Shown here: piece after piece, positions 1-9,502 of the stretch | Numbering within the stretch: the first letter of the stretch is position 1 | Layout of the letters: every line of letters starts with the position of its first letter | Made by a program: the position numbers and the translations under genes | The notes under the pieces: model-generated | Told to the model about the DNA's origin: nothing | What the model saw: the letters and a program-made list of their open reading frames with translations, nothing else | Databases searched by the model: none | Virus record (IMG/VR): IMGVR_UViG_3300033148_004740 | Coordinates: 1-64,000 of that record | Reading direction: 5' to 3' (one strand) | DNA from: a virus | DNA: 64,000 nt

Positions 1-2
1 CT

Positions 3-242
3 GAAGACGGAGAATGGATCTGGCAAACATTCGGTAAGGACGCATCACTAGATTGCCTACTCGGCTGTCTTAAACATGCTGATCGTCAGCTCAGTCTCAT
101 CTATGATACCAACACAGGACGTGGAGAGAAGAGACTTCACGAAGTAGGACTAGCGGTCCTCCAAGTAGGAGAGACACTAGCTAACAAGATGGACCAACTT
201 CTACAAGCAGCTGGCGTCAGGAGAAAAGGGACTGACGTCTAA
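3..242 (+). CDS. Unknown protein, C-terminal 79 residues (5' end outside window)
   Basis: An open frame enters from the left edge and ends at the TAA at 240-242. It overlaps the ATG of the reductase gene as TAATG, which implies translational coupling. The visible part is mixed and helical-looking, with no motif I recognise. It contains a WIWQTFGKD stretch near the edge and a Leu/Gln-rich end finishing in RRKGTDV. Its place directly ahead of a ribonucleotide reductase suggests nucleotide metabolism or early functions, but that is only context. Confidence 0.6.
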   Translation, partial: EDGEWIWQTFGKDASLDCLLGCLKHADRQLSLIYDTNTGRGEKRLHEVGLAVLQVGETLANKMDQLLQAAGVRRKGTDV

Positions 243-3145
243 TGAGCGAGTTCAAGCTCCAGGAATCTTTCCTGGAAGAGTTCAAGGGAAAGCAGCCTAG
301 CTGGGGACCGCTTGGGTACATTACATTCAAGCGTACCTATGCTAGGCCTGTCCCTGGAAAAGATCGTACCGAAGAGTTTTGGGAGACAATCTCTCGTGTA
401 GTCGAAGGAACCTATGAGGTTCAGAAAGTCTACTGCGAGGGACTTAAGCTCCCATGGAACGGGTTGAAGGCCCAGTACTCAGCACAGGAGATGTTCCGGC
501 TCATGTGGGAGATGAAGTTTCTCCCACCAGGCCGAGGTCTCTGGATGATGGGGACAGACTTCGTCAAGAAGAAGGGCTCAGCTGCGTTGAACAACTGTTT
601 TAGTGGTGACACAAAATTCTTTGGTCACGATGCACTAATGACTCTAAGAGATGCTGCTGAAGCAGGTGAAATCAAAGTTCGTACTTATGATGGCAGGCTG
701 AAGTCTGCTACTGTACAAAGCTTTGGTAAGCAACCTACTCAGGCAATAGTCTTTAAGCCTTGCGGGCGACGCAGTAACTTTAATCTGGAATATGTAGCTA
801 CACCAAATCATAACTGGATCCTCTCAGATGGGTCAAGAACAACGTCACTACAAGTAGGAGACAAAGTAACGATTACTCCCTATAAGAGTAAACCAGATCC
901 ATCCAAGGACGTATTCTATTCTTGGAGTGAAGAATACCAGCATGGTTTTGTACATGGTTTAATATTCGGCGATGGAACACGACATACCTACTACCCTGAC
1001 AGACACTTTATTAGACTCTGTGGAGAAAAAAATAAGAAATATACTCGTATCCTTGAAAGAATCACGGGTTATATCTCTACCACATCACCCCCTAGTTATA
1101 ATGGAGATCAGGTAGTTACAATAAAATCAGCCAAAAACCTAAAGAGATTACCAGAAGATACCGACACTCTAGAATATAGACAAGGGTTTCTAGACGGCTG
1201 GATAGCTGCTGATGGTCATACCAAAGAGAATGGAGGGAGTGTAGGACTAGACTCACAAAACCATGAGGCTATCGACTGGGCCATCGAAAGAGCCCCACTA
1301 CTAGGCTATTGTGTCACGGGAGACTACTACAGTCCAGTAATGGAAACAAATCTCGGAATAAGATCAGCTCCTATCAGAAGACTATCTTTATCTCGCAAAG
1401 CGATTACATACATAGTGAAGGAAATTCACGAGCTAGAAGAGAAAGAAGTCTTCTGTGTAACAGAGCCAGATTCATCCAGTTTCACGTTAGAAGGAGGCAT
1501 GCCTACTGGAAACTGTAGCTTTGTCTCTACTAAGAACATCAACATAGAGTACTCAGAACCGTTCTGTTTCCTCATGGACATGAGCATGCTCGGAGTAGGA
1601 GTAGGTTCAGATACCAAGGGAGCAGGAAAGATAAAGATCAAGGAGCCCAGGTATAGTGATTGTACGATGGTTGTGGATGACTCGAGAGAAGGATGGGTCG
1701 AGCTCGCTAGAGTCTACATCGATGCTTACTTCGGAAGAGGAAGTATCCCCAAGACAATTGACTATTCCGGGGTTCGTCCCTACGGAGCCTCTATCAATGG
1801 CTTCGGAGGAACAGCCAGTGGCCCTGCGCCACTTGAGCAACTCACCAAAGACATCCCAGATATTCTCAGCCCTCTCATCGACGACCATATCAGTAGTCAG
1901 GCAATCGTAGATCTGTTCAATGCTATAGGGAGATGTGTTGTCTCAGGGAACGTCCGTCGTTCAGCAGAGATAATGCTGGGAGATCCAGAAGATGAAAACT
2001 ATCTCGACCTCAAAGATCCCGAGAAGAATCAAGAGTACATCGACAAATGGAGATGGACTAGTAACAACAGTGTCTATGCCGAAGTAGGTATGGAGTATGG
2101 TGGCCTAGCTAAGAGAACAGCTAAGAACGGTGAGCCTGGATACTTCTGGCTCGACACAGCACGTCGGTATGGCCGGCTATGTGATCCACCGAACAAGAAG
2201 GATCGTTTGGCCGAAGGCTGCAACCCCTGCAGCGAACAGACACTCGAATCCTACGAGCTCTGTTGCCTAGTCGAAACCTTCCCCGCCAGACACGAAGACC
2301 TAGAGAGCTATAAGCGTACACTGAAGTTTGCATATCTCTATGCAAAAACAGTCACCTTACTACCGACTCACAACGGCCGTACCAATGCCGTCATGCTGCG
2401 CAACAGACGCATCGGGACCTCCCAGTCTGGAATTGCTCAGGCAATCACTCTCAGGGGCATCAGGGAGCACCTGAGGTGGTGTGACGAAGGGTACCACTTC
2501 ATCAAAGACCTCGACGAAGACTACTCCGGCTGGCTCTGTGTTCCTAGGTCGATTAAGGTAACAAGCGTCAAGCCATCAGGAACAGTCAGTATGTTACCAG
2601 GAGCAACCCCTGGTATTCACTTCCCTTACGCAGAATACTACTGGAGAACTATCCGCATGGATAGAGGTTCACAGTTAGTAGAAGCATTGCAGCGATCAGG
2701 ATATAGAATAGAAGACAGTGACGGTGAAGGGGTCAACACCGTGATTATCTACTTCCCTGTAAAAGAGGATAATTTTTTCAAGAGTAGAGCAGACCTAACA
2801 ATTTGGGAGCAACTAGAGTTAGTTGCACAGATGCAGTACTACTGGGCAGACAACCAGGTATCAGTCACAGTCACCTTCAAACCAGAAGAAGCAGAACAAA
2901 TACAGAGAGCTCTTTCGCTCTATGAAACACGACTGAAAGCAGTCAGCTTCCTTCCTCTCGAGGGTCACGGATTCAAACATGCTCCCTATCAGCCGATTAC
3001 AAAAGAGGAGTACGAGCGGGCTATTAAGAAGTTGAAGCCATTGAAGCTAAAGAAGGTAAATGAAACAGACGGGTTCGAGAGCAAGTATTGCGACTCAGAC
3101 CGATGTGAGCTAGTACCGCCAGAAGGTAATGCAAAGGTACGATAA
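242..3145 (+). CDS. nrdJ: Adenosylcobalamin-dependent ribonucleoside-triphosphate reductase (class II), intein-containing
   Basis: Reduces ribonucleotides to deoxyribonucleotides with a B12-generated thiyl radical, without oxygen or a second subunit. The 967-residue precursor holds a 306-residue intein (residues 119-424), so the spliced enzyme is about 661 aa, somewhat shorter than the Lactobacillus-type monomer. Catalytic cysteines are visible. The radical Cys is in the NPCSE motif (C663). The redox partner is C674, exactly 11 residues on, as in the 408/419 pair of the Lactobacillus enzyme. The other redox Cys is the first residue after the intein, in CSFVSTKN. A C-terminal CxxxxC pair (C950, C955) matches the shuttle cysteines. 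The start overlaps the upstream stop (TAATG). The gene heads a run of replication genes and probably feeds dNTPs to the phage polymerase. Identification is firm; effector specificity cannot be read. Confidence 0.93.
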   Translation: MSEFKLQESFLEEFKGKQPSWGPLGYITFKRTYARPVPGKDRTEEFWETISRVVEGTYEVQKVYCEGLKLPWNGLKAQYSAQEMFRLMWEMKFLPPGRGLWMMGTDFVKKKGSAALNNCFSGDTKFFGHDALMTLRDAAEAGEIKVRTYDGRLKSATVQSFGKQPTQAIVFKPCGRRSNFNLEYVATPNHNWILSDGSRTTSLQVGDKVTITPYKSKPDPSKDVFYSWSEEYQHGFVHGLIFGDGTRHTYYPDRHFIRLCGEKNKKYTRILERITGYISTTSPPSYNGDQVVTIKSAKNLKRLPEDTDTLEYRQGFLDGWIAADGHTKENGGSVGLDSQNHEAIDWAIERAPLLGYCVTGDYYSPVMETNLGIRSAPIRRLSLSRKAITYIVKEIHELEEKEVFCVTEPDSSSFTLEGGMPTGNCSFVSTKNINIEYSEPFCFLMDMSMLGVGVGSDTKGAGKIKIKEPRYSDCTMVVDDSREGWVELARVYIDAYFGRGSIPKTIDYSGVRPYGASINGFGGTASGPAPLEQLTKDIPDILSPLIDDHISSQAIVDLFNAIGRCVVSGNVRRSAEIMLGDPEDENYLDLKDPEKNQEYIDKWRWTSNNSVYAEVGMEYGGLAKRTAKNGEPGYFWLDTARRYGRLCDPPNKKDRLAEGCNPCSEQTLESYELCCLVETFPARHEDLESYKRTLKFAYLYAKTVTLLPTHNGRTNAVMLRNRRIGTSQSGIAQAITLRGIREHLRWCDEGYHFIKDLDEDYSGWLCVPRSIKVTSVKPSGTVSMLPGATPGIHFPYAEYYWRTIRMDRGSQLVEALQRSGYRIEDSDGEGVNTVIIYFPVKEDNFFKSRADLTIWEQLELVAQMQYYWADNQVSVTVTFKPEEAEQIQRALSLYETRLKAVSFLPLEGHGFKHAPYQPITKEEYERAIKKLKPLKLKKVNETDGFESKYCDSDRCELVPPEGNAKVR
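596..1513 (+). other. LAGLIDADG intein in the class II ribonucleotide reductase
   Basis: An in-frame insertion of 306 codons begins with Cys (CFSGDTKFF) and ends with TGN, followed by Cys as the +1 extein residue. Block A (CFSGDTKF), block B (ATPNHNW), two LAGLIDADG-type motifs (GLIFGDG and GWIAADG) and a block F/G end (FCVTEPDSSSF to TGN) are all present. A self-splicing class 1 intein with a homing endonuclease is therefore expected. The DNA is visibly more A/T-rich than the flanking exteins. The insertion sits between NN and the Cys that corresponds to Cys119 of the Lactobacillus enzyme, so the +1 nucleophile becomes a catalytic residue after splicing. The penultimate residue is Gly rather than the usual His. 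Confidence 0.93.
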
Positions 3146-3485
3146 AGTTCACACCCACGGCACCGTCTCGTTCCTACTGAACACCTACATCCCCAACATA
3201 GAGGAATATAGATTCCTTATCCTAAAAGTAGTCGAGCAATCCGTTCGAGACTATCTTCTTCTGTCGCGCTCTGATCTGCCTAGTGATATCTATCTATGGA
3301 AAACGGCTGCCAGTTTCATCTTCGATAGCGAACATAAAATCATGTGGGGTGATCTCGAAATGTCTTTAGAGGATCTGTTGGATGTGGTAGATATTGATGT
3401 CATCTGGTTTCGCGAGAAAGTAGCCAGAAGATACCAACAGAAACACGGAGAAGATCATGGCACAGAAGAAGAAAGACAAAGATGA
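3129..3485 (+). CDS. Conserved-looking small phage protein, unknown function (118 aa)
   Basis: The gene overlaps the reductase by 17 bases and the recA-like gene by 29 bases, typical of a coupled operon. The protein is acidic and mostly helical. The central part ([15 protein letters not shown], then [14 protein letters not shown]) looks like a compact folded domain, and the end is charged and Gln/Glu-rich. There is no signal peptide, membrane segment or metal motif. I do not recognise a family. Position between the reductase and RecA suggests a role in early DNA metabolism, but nothing in the sequence shows this. Confidence 0.7.
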   Translation: MQRYDKVHTHGTVSFLLNTYIPNIEEYRFLILKVVEQSVRDYLLLSRSDLPSDIYLWKTAASFIFDSEHKIMWGDLEMSLEDLLDVVDIDVIWFREKVARRYQQKHGEDHGTEEERQR

Positions 3486-4503
3486 GGCAGCTAAACCCGA
3501 GAAGATAGATCCTCAGGAAGCAGCCCTAGAACTAGCACTTAGTGTACTAGATAAAGAACTCGGTAAGGGAATAATTCAGATGGCAGAGGGGCCGGCTCTT
3601 AAGGACGTGCTCTATTTTCCTTCAGGATGCCCTTCTCTCAACAAGGCCCTTAGTGGCAGCTACCACAATGGCTATGCAAGAGGCCGAGTGATAGAAGTGT
3701 TTGGCCCGGAATCCAGCGGGAAGACTACGCTGGCCCTTCATGCAGCAGCAGAAATCCAGAAGCTAGGTGAACGAGCTGCCTTCGTTGATGTTGAGCACGC
3801 ACTAGACATCAGCTATGCGAAAGCTCTAGGAATAGATGCAAACAAGCTATTAATTTCTCAGCCAGATTGTGGTGAAGACGCTCTCAATGTGGTCCTCCAA
3901 CTTGCTAAGAGTGGAGCACTGAGCCTCATGGTAGTAGACTCAGTAGCTGCCCTTACCCCTAGGGCAGAGCTCGAGGGTGATATTGGTGATACACATGTGG
4001 GACGTCAAGCAAGGCTTATGTCCCAAGCTATGAGAATGCTTCACGGAGTCTGCTATAAAACAAAAACTAGCATCATGTTCATCAATCAGATCCGCATGAA
4101 GATCGGCGTCATGTTCGGCAGCCCTGAGACCACCACTGGTGGCAACGCACTCAAGTTCTACTCAAGCCAACGTCTAGACATCAGGAGAATCGGCGGAGTA
4201 AAAGGGAACGACAAAAACGAGATCAGTGGAGAGAAAGAATATGTGGCCAACGCAACCCGGGTCAAGGTGGTTAAGAACAAGGTGTCTCCTCCATTCAAAG
4301 AGACCGAGTTTGAAATCGAGTACGGTAAGGGGATCAACGTAATGAAAGATCTTCTCAAGATTGGAGTAGCCAAGGACATCATCGAGAAGAGTGGTGCCTG
4401 GTACTCTTATGGGACAGACAGGCTAGGTCAGGGAGAGGCAAACACAGTGGAGACTCTCCGTAACACTCCAGAGTTAGTAAAGAAAATTAAGGCTGCACTA
4501 TGA
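3457..4503 (+). CDS. recA: RecA-family recombinase
   Basis: ATP-dependent strand-exchange protein for recombination and repair of phage DNA. The 348-residue length matches bacterial RecA. Walker A is GPESSGKTT at residues 83-91, and the catalytic Glu-containing stretch VDVEHALD follows near 110-116. Walker B is LMVVDS, ending at about residue 161. The loop region [19 protein letters not shown] resembles the bacterial L2 loop more than T4 UvsX. The first 25 residues are a Lys/Glu-rich extension. The start ATG lies inside the end of the previous gene, and the stop overlaps the next ATG (ATGA). No intein is present here, unlike the reductase and the polymerase. Confidence 0.93.
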   Translation: MAQKKKDKDEAAKPEKIDPQEAALELALSVLDKELGKGIIQMAEGPALKDVLYFPSGCPSLNKALSGSYHNGYARGRVIEVFGPESSGKTTLALHAAAEIQKLGERAAFVDVEHALDISYAKALGIDANKLLISQPDCGEDALNVVLQLAKSGALSLMVVDSVAALTPRAELEGDIGDTHVGRQARLMSQAMRMLHGVCYKTKTSIMFINQIRMKIGVMFGSPETTTGGNALKFYSSQRLDIRRIGGVKGNDKNEISGEKEYVANATRVKVVKNKVSPPFKETEFEIEYGKGINVMKDLLKIGVAKDIIEKSGAWYSYGTDRLGQGEANTVETLRNTPELVKKIKAAL

Positions 4504-4730
4504 AATCATCAAAACAATGGGTAACAGATTGGTTTGGAATTGCGCCGGGGCTCTCCCCTGTTGCTCCACCATCAGTTGACATGCTCGTTAACTTTGCGGA
4601 GGCTATTCGCAGAGAGTATAGCGGACTACTGTCAGAGGTAGCTGTTAAGCTACGAGAAGATGATGCTTCGAACAGCTGTGAGAAGTGGGGAGACCTAATT
4701 AGTGCCATCGACGAAGCCACCAGAGAGTAA
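4500..4730 (+). CDS. Small acidic protein of unknown function (76 aa)
   Basis: Starts at ATGA overlapping the recA stop and runs 29 bases into the PHP gene. The sequence has a Pro-rich segment ([13 protein letters not shown]) followed by a long amphipathic helix with Glu, Lys and Leu. No known motif is visible. The overlaps on both sides make it a credible gene rather than a chance frame. A role as a small adaptor for recombination or replication is possible but unsupported. Confidence 0.6.
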   Translation: MKSSKQWVTDWFGIAPGLSPVAPPSVDMLVNFAEAIRREYSGLLSEVAVKLREDDASNSCEKWGDLISAIDEATRE

Positions 4731-5706
4731 CTTCTGCCACCTCCATCTGCATACTGAGTACAGTATACTAGACGGAGTCAGTAAGGTAGAAGACGTAGCT
4801 AAGCAAGCCAAGAAACTTGGGATGAGATACTGTGCCATCACCGACCATGGTGTGCTGCACGGAATCATCGAGTTCTACAAGGCCTGCAAGAAGGAGGGCA
4901 TCAAGCCTATCCTTGGCTGCGAAGCCTATGTCACCGACGATCCAGACTTCCTTACTAAAGAGGAGATGACCAGGGACAATCGACACCTGGTCCTCCTAGT
5001 ACAGAACGAGACAGGGCTCAAGAACCTGATATGGCTGAGCAACAACGCACAGTTCAACAACTTCTATTACAAGCCTAGAATCTTTTGGGAGCACCTGAAA
5101 GCTAGATCCGAAGGCCTGGTAGCAATGTCCGCCTGCTTAGGAGGAATCCTGGGCAAGGGTGGAGAGTTCAACGACCAAGGCATCTTCTCTGACCCACTCA
5201 AGGGAGCAGAGGTATGGGGCGGCCGGATGATAGAAGCGTTTGGCCAGAACTTTTACATTGAGATCCAAGACCATGACATCGAGCAACAGCGTTCATTCAA
5301 CCAGTGGGCTATCAAGCTAGCGAAGAGAATACAGGCTCCACTAGTCATCACCTCTGACTGTCATTACCTCACAGAAGAAGACAAGGCAACACATGATCTC
5401 ATCATGGCACAGCAGATGGGGATGACGTTAGCTGAGCTTAAAGAGATGAATATGCGCGGCAACTATGAGAGATCAGATCTATCGATGAGGACACCAGATA
5501 GTCTATACAGATCAGCAGTCGAGATGGGGGCAGAGGAAGCCTTCGAGAACACTGGAAAGATTGCTGATAGTTGTAACGTCGAGCTCAAGCTAGGCAGTTA
5601 CGAGACACCAGAATTTAAGGTGGAAGACACTAACGACTACGAAGCTTTCCTGCTGTGGCAGAAAGACAAGTGTAGTATACTCGATCAACCTGATGAGCCA
5701 GCTTAA
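4702..5706 (+). CDS. dnaE: Free-standing PHP-domain protein (N-terminal part of DNA polymerase III alpha)
   Basis: This 334-residue protein corresponds to the N-terminal PHP phosphoesterase domain of C-family DNA polymerase. The start is GTG, with GGGGAG about 9 bases upstream. Metal-ligand motifs are well kept: HLHTEYS with the HxH pair, ITDHG, GCEAY, RHLVLLV, MSACLGG and ITSDCHY. In polymerases where these residues are intact the PHP domain can be a proofreading 3'-5' exonuclease, so activity is plausible here. The frame stops at 5704-5706, 14 bases after the ATG of the polymerase part, which is read in a different frame. The last 30 residues (from about TPEFKVED) end in an unusual DQPDEPA tail. 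It could instead be one half of a frameshifted dnaE. Confidence 0.85.
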   Translation: MPSTKPPESNFCHLHLHTEYSILDGVSKVEDVAKQAKKLGMRYCAITDHGVLHGIIEFYKACKKEGIKPILGCEAYVTDDPDFLTKEEMTRDNRHLVLLVQNETGLKNLIWLSNNAQFNNFYYKPRIFWEHLKARSEGLVAMSACLGGILGKGGEFNDQGIFSDPLKGAEVWGGRMIEAFGQNFYIEIQDHDIEQQRSFNQWAIKLAKRIQAPLVITSDCHYLTEEDKATHDLIMAQQMGMTLAELKEMNMRGNYERSDLSMRTPDSLYRSAVEMGAEEAFENTGKIADSCNVELKLGSYETPEFKVEDTNDYEAFLLWQKDKCSILDQPDEPA

Positions 5707-8700
5707 CGATTACTTTGCCTACCGATGTGAGAGAGGCCTTTATGACCGAGGCTTCAATGACAATCCTGAATATACAAGTCGCCTGGAGTTTGAGATGAAG
5801 ACCATCATCAAGATGGGCTTCGCTGGATACTTCCTCATCGTTCAAGACTTCATCCAATGGGCAAGAGACAACGACATCTATGTTGGTCCTGGTCGCGGTA
5901 GTGCAGCTGGGAGTCTTGTCTCCTACTGCCTCACCATCACAGACATGGACCCAATCAGGTGGGGGCTTCTGTTCGAGAGGTTCCTCAATCCATCTCGTAT
6001 CTCTATGCCTGACATCGATGTGGACTTTGAGAAGGGACCACGCGAGAAGGTAATCCAGTACGTCATAGAGAAGTACGGGGTCGACAGAGTAGCTCACATT
6101 GGTACCTTCAACATGAAGAGAGCCAAGGCCTCTGTCAGAAGCATCGCTAAGATCCTCGGTCATCCCTATGCAGTAGGTGATCAGCTAGCCAAGCTCTGTC
6201 TTGCTCCTGTCCACGGGAAGGGTGTACCTCTGTCCGATAGCATCAAGAGAGTCCCAGAGCTCAATGCTTACCGTCGTACAAATTCAACACAAGGGGAGGT
6301 CCTTCGATGGGCAGAAAAGGTGGAGGATCATATAAGCAATGTGGGTGTCCACGCCTCCGGTGTGGTAATCAGCAATACGGACATGACGAGCAGCGTCCCC
6401 CTGTTTCTCGGAAAAGGCGGAGAAAGAACGACCCAATGGGAGATGAACAACATCGAGGAAGTGGGTCTGATCAAGTTCGACTTTCTGGGGCTGGATGCTC
6501 TGACGAAGATTCATGATTGCGTAGATCTAGTTCGCGAACAGCATGATGTGAGAATATGCATCAGAGACATAGACATCAAAGATGACGAGGTCTATGAGAA
6601 GCTGCGTAGCGGAGACCAGGTAGGCATCTTCCAGCTGGAAGCTAGCGGAGGTATGCAGGACCTATTGGTACAGATTCGCCCAACATGCCTTGATGATCTC
6701 ACGGCTCTAGTGGCAATCTACCGGCCAGGTCCGATGACCTCAGCCTACAAGGATACATACTTAGAGGTACGCGCAGGCAATCGGCTAGCAGAGTATCTGG
6801 TTCCAGAACTCGAATCTATCCTTTCCCCAACCAATGGCTGGCTAATCTACCAAGAACAATGTTGTCCCGAAGGCTCCCCCATCTGGACTGACAAAGGTCC
6901 CGTCTCGATAGAAGACATTAAAACAGGGGACAAGGTACAGGTATGTGGATATTATGACGAAGTAACTGACACAGCCTATACTGGAATGAAAGAATGTTTA
7001 GAGATAGAAACTTCTGCTGGAGTCTTCTCGTGTACACCAGACCATAAGGTGCTAGCCTATAATCCTCTAACTAATTCAGATGAATTCATAGAGGCTTCTT
7101 CCCTAAAAGAATCACAGCTTATTCGCAAGGTGAGTATAAACCATATGTGCAATACTTCCCTTGCATTTGAGGCGGACCAGACAGACCTGATAGGAGAATC
7201 TTACCGAGTAGGAGTTCTTCTCGGAGATGGGTGTGTCACCAAAAGCTGTACAATAGCTACAGGGACACAAGAATTTGCTGATTATCTAGCTAAGGTTTTC
7301 AAACCATGGGGAGAAGTAGTAAAATATTTTCACGAAAGATGCTGGTATATAAGTGTTAAAAGAAAGGGAGGAAGGGGACCATCAGTTAAAAAAGGAGAAT
7401 TCCGGTCCCCAGTAATGGAGAAACTAAACGAGTATAGATTGTTAGGAAAAACAGCACAAGAGAAACGAATTCCTTCTTTTGTAAGACAAAGTAAATCGTT
7501 ACTGGCGGCTTGTATACGAGGATTGATAGATACTGATGGCTCTGTTCTCCCAGGAAAACCATGGCATATAACCAGCACTTCTCCCCAATTAATCAATGAT
7601 ATTAGTTGGGCCATGAACCAACTAGGGATCAGTCATGTTACTCGAACTAATCGTATATACTTCAGTAACCTTGAACAACTCCGTTGGACAGAATATGGTT
7701 TCAAGAGTTTACCTTATGAGGGCAGAGAAGATGAATCACAAGTCTATCCGCGCAAACGTATCAACTCTTTTATAGACCGAAGAAGAAAACAAACAGAGTC
7801 AATTAAAGATGCTTGTTTCAGGCAAAACTACAGTTATGACAAATATAACAGCAAGCTTCCCTGGATCAGGAAAAGCTCTATCCCTAGTCTGATACTGACA
7901 CAGTTACAAATAGAAGAATCTCCATTTTATACCTATGTAAAAAATATCCAGCACGCTGGAACAAGAAGAGTATATGACATTACTACCAAGCATTCACACC
8001 AGTTCAATGTGTCAGGACATATAGTTCACAACTGCATGCACATCGCTAAGAACCTCTGTGGATACACAGGAGCTGAAGCTGATGATCTGCGCAAGGCTAT
8101 TGGAAAGAAGATCCCAGAGAAGATGGCCAAGCATGAGCCTAAGTTCAAAGAGGGCTGGGTCAAGAATGGTCTTCCCAAAGCAGAGGGCAACACTCTATGG
8201 GAGGACATGGTTAGCTTCGCCAGCTATGGTTTCAATAAATCACACGCTGCTGCCTATGCCATGATCACCTACCAGACTGCCTGGCTAAAGACATACTACC
8301 CAACAGAGTACATGTGCGCAGCTATGATCTCTGATGCAGGTGACAAAGATCAGATGATCAAGTACCTGGCCGAGTGCAAGAGACTAGGCATCAAGGTCCT
8401 CCCACCTGACATCAATAACAGCAGGGCCACGTTCCACGTTGACGGGCCAGAGCTAGTCAGGTTCGGGCTAGGTCCTATCAAGAACCTGGGGGCTGGCTCC
8501 CTTGATATCATCAAGGAGAGGACAGAGGGTGGCCTCTTCACAGACATCCGTAACTTCTGTGAGAGAGTAGACACCAGTGCTGTCAACAGCAAGAAGGTAG
8601 ACTCCCTCATCAAGGCTGGAGCCTTTGACAGCTTCGGTGTGACTCGTGCAGCTCTGCTTGCTTCCATCCCTCTCATCTGGGAGCACAAGAAGCAACAGAA

Positions 8701-9502
8701 GGCCTACTCGAGTAAGCTGAACACATATGCAAAGAAGCTGGCAGCATGTGAGCAACGAGAGAAAGACATTGAAGATGGGAAGCTCTCTGAGAAAGGGAAG
8801 AAGCTCCGTACTCTCAAGCCTCCTGTGAGACCAGTCCCACCAGCATGGCCAGAGCTATCCGAGCTCGACGAGTCTCCCAAAGAAATCATTCAAGCGGATG
8901 AGCATGACCTCCTCGGCTTCTACGTCTCGTCCCACCCGTTGGATGGAGTGATGACAGGAGCGTTTGGCCAGAAGTTCAATGCTATTGAAGACGTCAAGCA
9001 AATGAACACTGGGACGAAAGTTTCGTTAGCGGTGGTTATTACCAAGCACAGTGAGATTACAACAGCAAAGAAGAAGAAACAAATGTCGTTCCCTACGCTA
9101 GAAGATATGACAGGGAGCATCGATTCCATTTGTTTCCCCAATGTTTATGATAAGTGTGGTCACCTACTAGATGACCCAAGACCAATGGAGATCAATGGGA
9201 GAGTAGATGTAACAGAGGCAGATGACGGTAGAATCACTAAGATAATGATCAGCAGAATAGTTCCGCTGAAAGCAGAGATCACCAGAGATATACCAGAGAG
9301 GATAGAGACAACAGTCAAGGCAACAAGAGTCAAAGACTTCTTGGCCCTGATAGAAAAGTACAAAGGAACTCTGCACGAGGTGCGAGTAGCATTCCAGACA
9401 GAGAGTGGGATGCAAGCAAGATGCCCAGTTGTAGTGAAGATAGGAAACTACAAGGGAGCATTTATGCGAGAGCTAGCAAAGTTGGACAATGAACACGAAT
9501 AA
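5693..9502 (+). CDS. dnaE: DNA polymerase III alpha subunit, polymerase part, intein-containing
   Basis: Replicative C-family polymerase lacking its PHP domain, which is encoded just upstream. Visible parts in order: the palm motif VGPGRGSAAGSLVSY, the catalytic aspartates in MPDIDVDF, the FNMKRAKASVR and fingers region, the YQEQ/CMHIAKN site interrupted by an intein, the FNKSHAAAY motif, helix-hairpin-helix region, and an OB-fold near residues 1110-1180. Removing the 391-residue intein (residues 390-780) leaves 878 aa. The ATG overlaps the PHP gene by 14 bases, and no strong Shine-Dalgarno is seen, so reinitiation or a +1 frameshift could produce it. The end overlaps the ATG of a tiny membrane-protein gene. 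Identification is firm; how the two halves are expressed is not. Confidence 0.92.
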   Translation: MSQLNDYFAYRCERGLYDRGFNDNPEYTSRLEFEMKTIIKMGFAGYFLIVQDFIQWARDNDIYVGPGRGSAAGSLVSYCLTITDMDPIRWGLLFERFLNPSRISMPDIDVDFEKGPREKVIQYVIEKYGVDRVAHIGTFNMKRAKASVRSIAKILGHPYAVGDQLAKLCLAPVHGKGVPLSDSIKRVPELNAYRRTNSTQGEVLRWAEKVEDHISNVGVHASGVVISNTDMTSSVPLFLGKGGERTTQWEMNNIEEVGLIKFDFLGLDALTKIHDCVDLVREQHDVRICIRDIDIKDDEVYEKLRSGDQVGIFQLEASGGMQDLLVQIRPTCLDDLTALVAIYRPGPMTSAYKDTYLEVRAGNRLAEYLVPELESILSPTNGWLIYQEQCCPEGSPIWTDKGPVSIEDIKTGDKVQVCGYYDEVTDTAYTGMKECLEIETSAGVFSCTPDHKVLAYNPLTNSDEFIEASSLKESQLIRKVSINHMCNTSLAFEADQTDLIGESYRVGVLLGDGCVTKSCTIATGTQEFADYLAKVFKPWGEVVKYFHERCWYISVKRKGGRGPSVKKGEFRSPVMEKLNEYRLLGKTAQEKRIPSFVRQSKSLLAACIRGLIDTDGSVLPGKPWHITSTSPQLINDISWAMNQLGISHVTRTNRIYFSNLEQLRWTEYGFKSLPYEGREDESQVYPRKRINSFIDRRRKQTESIKDACFRQNYSYDKYNSKLPWIRKSSIPSLILTQLQIEESPFYTYVKNIQHAGTRRVYDITTKHSHQFNVSGHIVHNCMHIAKNLCGYTGAEADDLRKAIGKKIPEKMAKHEPKFKEGWVKNGLPKAEGNTLWEDMVSFASYGFNKSHAAAYAMITYQTAWLKTYYPTEYMCAAMISDAGDKDQMIKYLAECKRLGIKVLPPDINNSRATFHVDGPELVRFGLGPIKNLGAGSLDIIKERTEGGLFTDIRNFCERVDTSAVNSKKVDSLIKAGAFDSFGVTRAALLASIPLIWEHKKQQKAYSSKLNTYAKKLAACEQREKDIEDGKLSEKGKKLRTLKPPVRPVPPAWPELSELDESPKEIIQADEHDLLGFYVSSHPLDGVMTGAFGQKFNAIEDVKQMNTGTKVSLAVVITKHSEITTAKKKKQMSFPTLEDMTGSIDSICFPNVYDKCGHLLDDPRPMEINGRVDVTEADDGRITKIMISRIVPLKAEITRDIPERIETTVKATRVKDFLALIEKYKGTLHEVRVAFQTESGMQARCPVVVKIGNYKGAFMRELAKLDNEHE
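6860..8032 (+). other. LAGLIDADG intein in the DNA polymerase III alpha gene
   Basis: A 391-codon in-frame insertion lies between YQEQ and CMHIAKN, a strongly conserved polymerase motif (YQEQVMQIA in E. coli). It begins with Cys (CCPEGSPIW), has block B as TPDHKV, two endonuclease motifs (GVLLGDG and GLIDTDG), and ends YDITTKHSHQF to VHN, with Cys as the +1 residue. All canonical splice residues are present, including penultimate His and terminal Asn. The segment is noticeably A/T-richer than the exteins. The insertion point differs from the cyanobacterial split DnaE intein, which sits at the FNKSH motif; that motif is uninterrupted here. Confidence 0.95.

Noticed and set aside
5630-6163. Minus-strand frame of 177 codons across the polymerase
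   Set aside because: Antisense to the PHP/polymerase overlap and the strongly conserved polymerase palm; no ribosome site or known motif.
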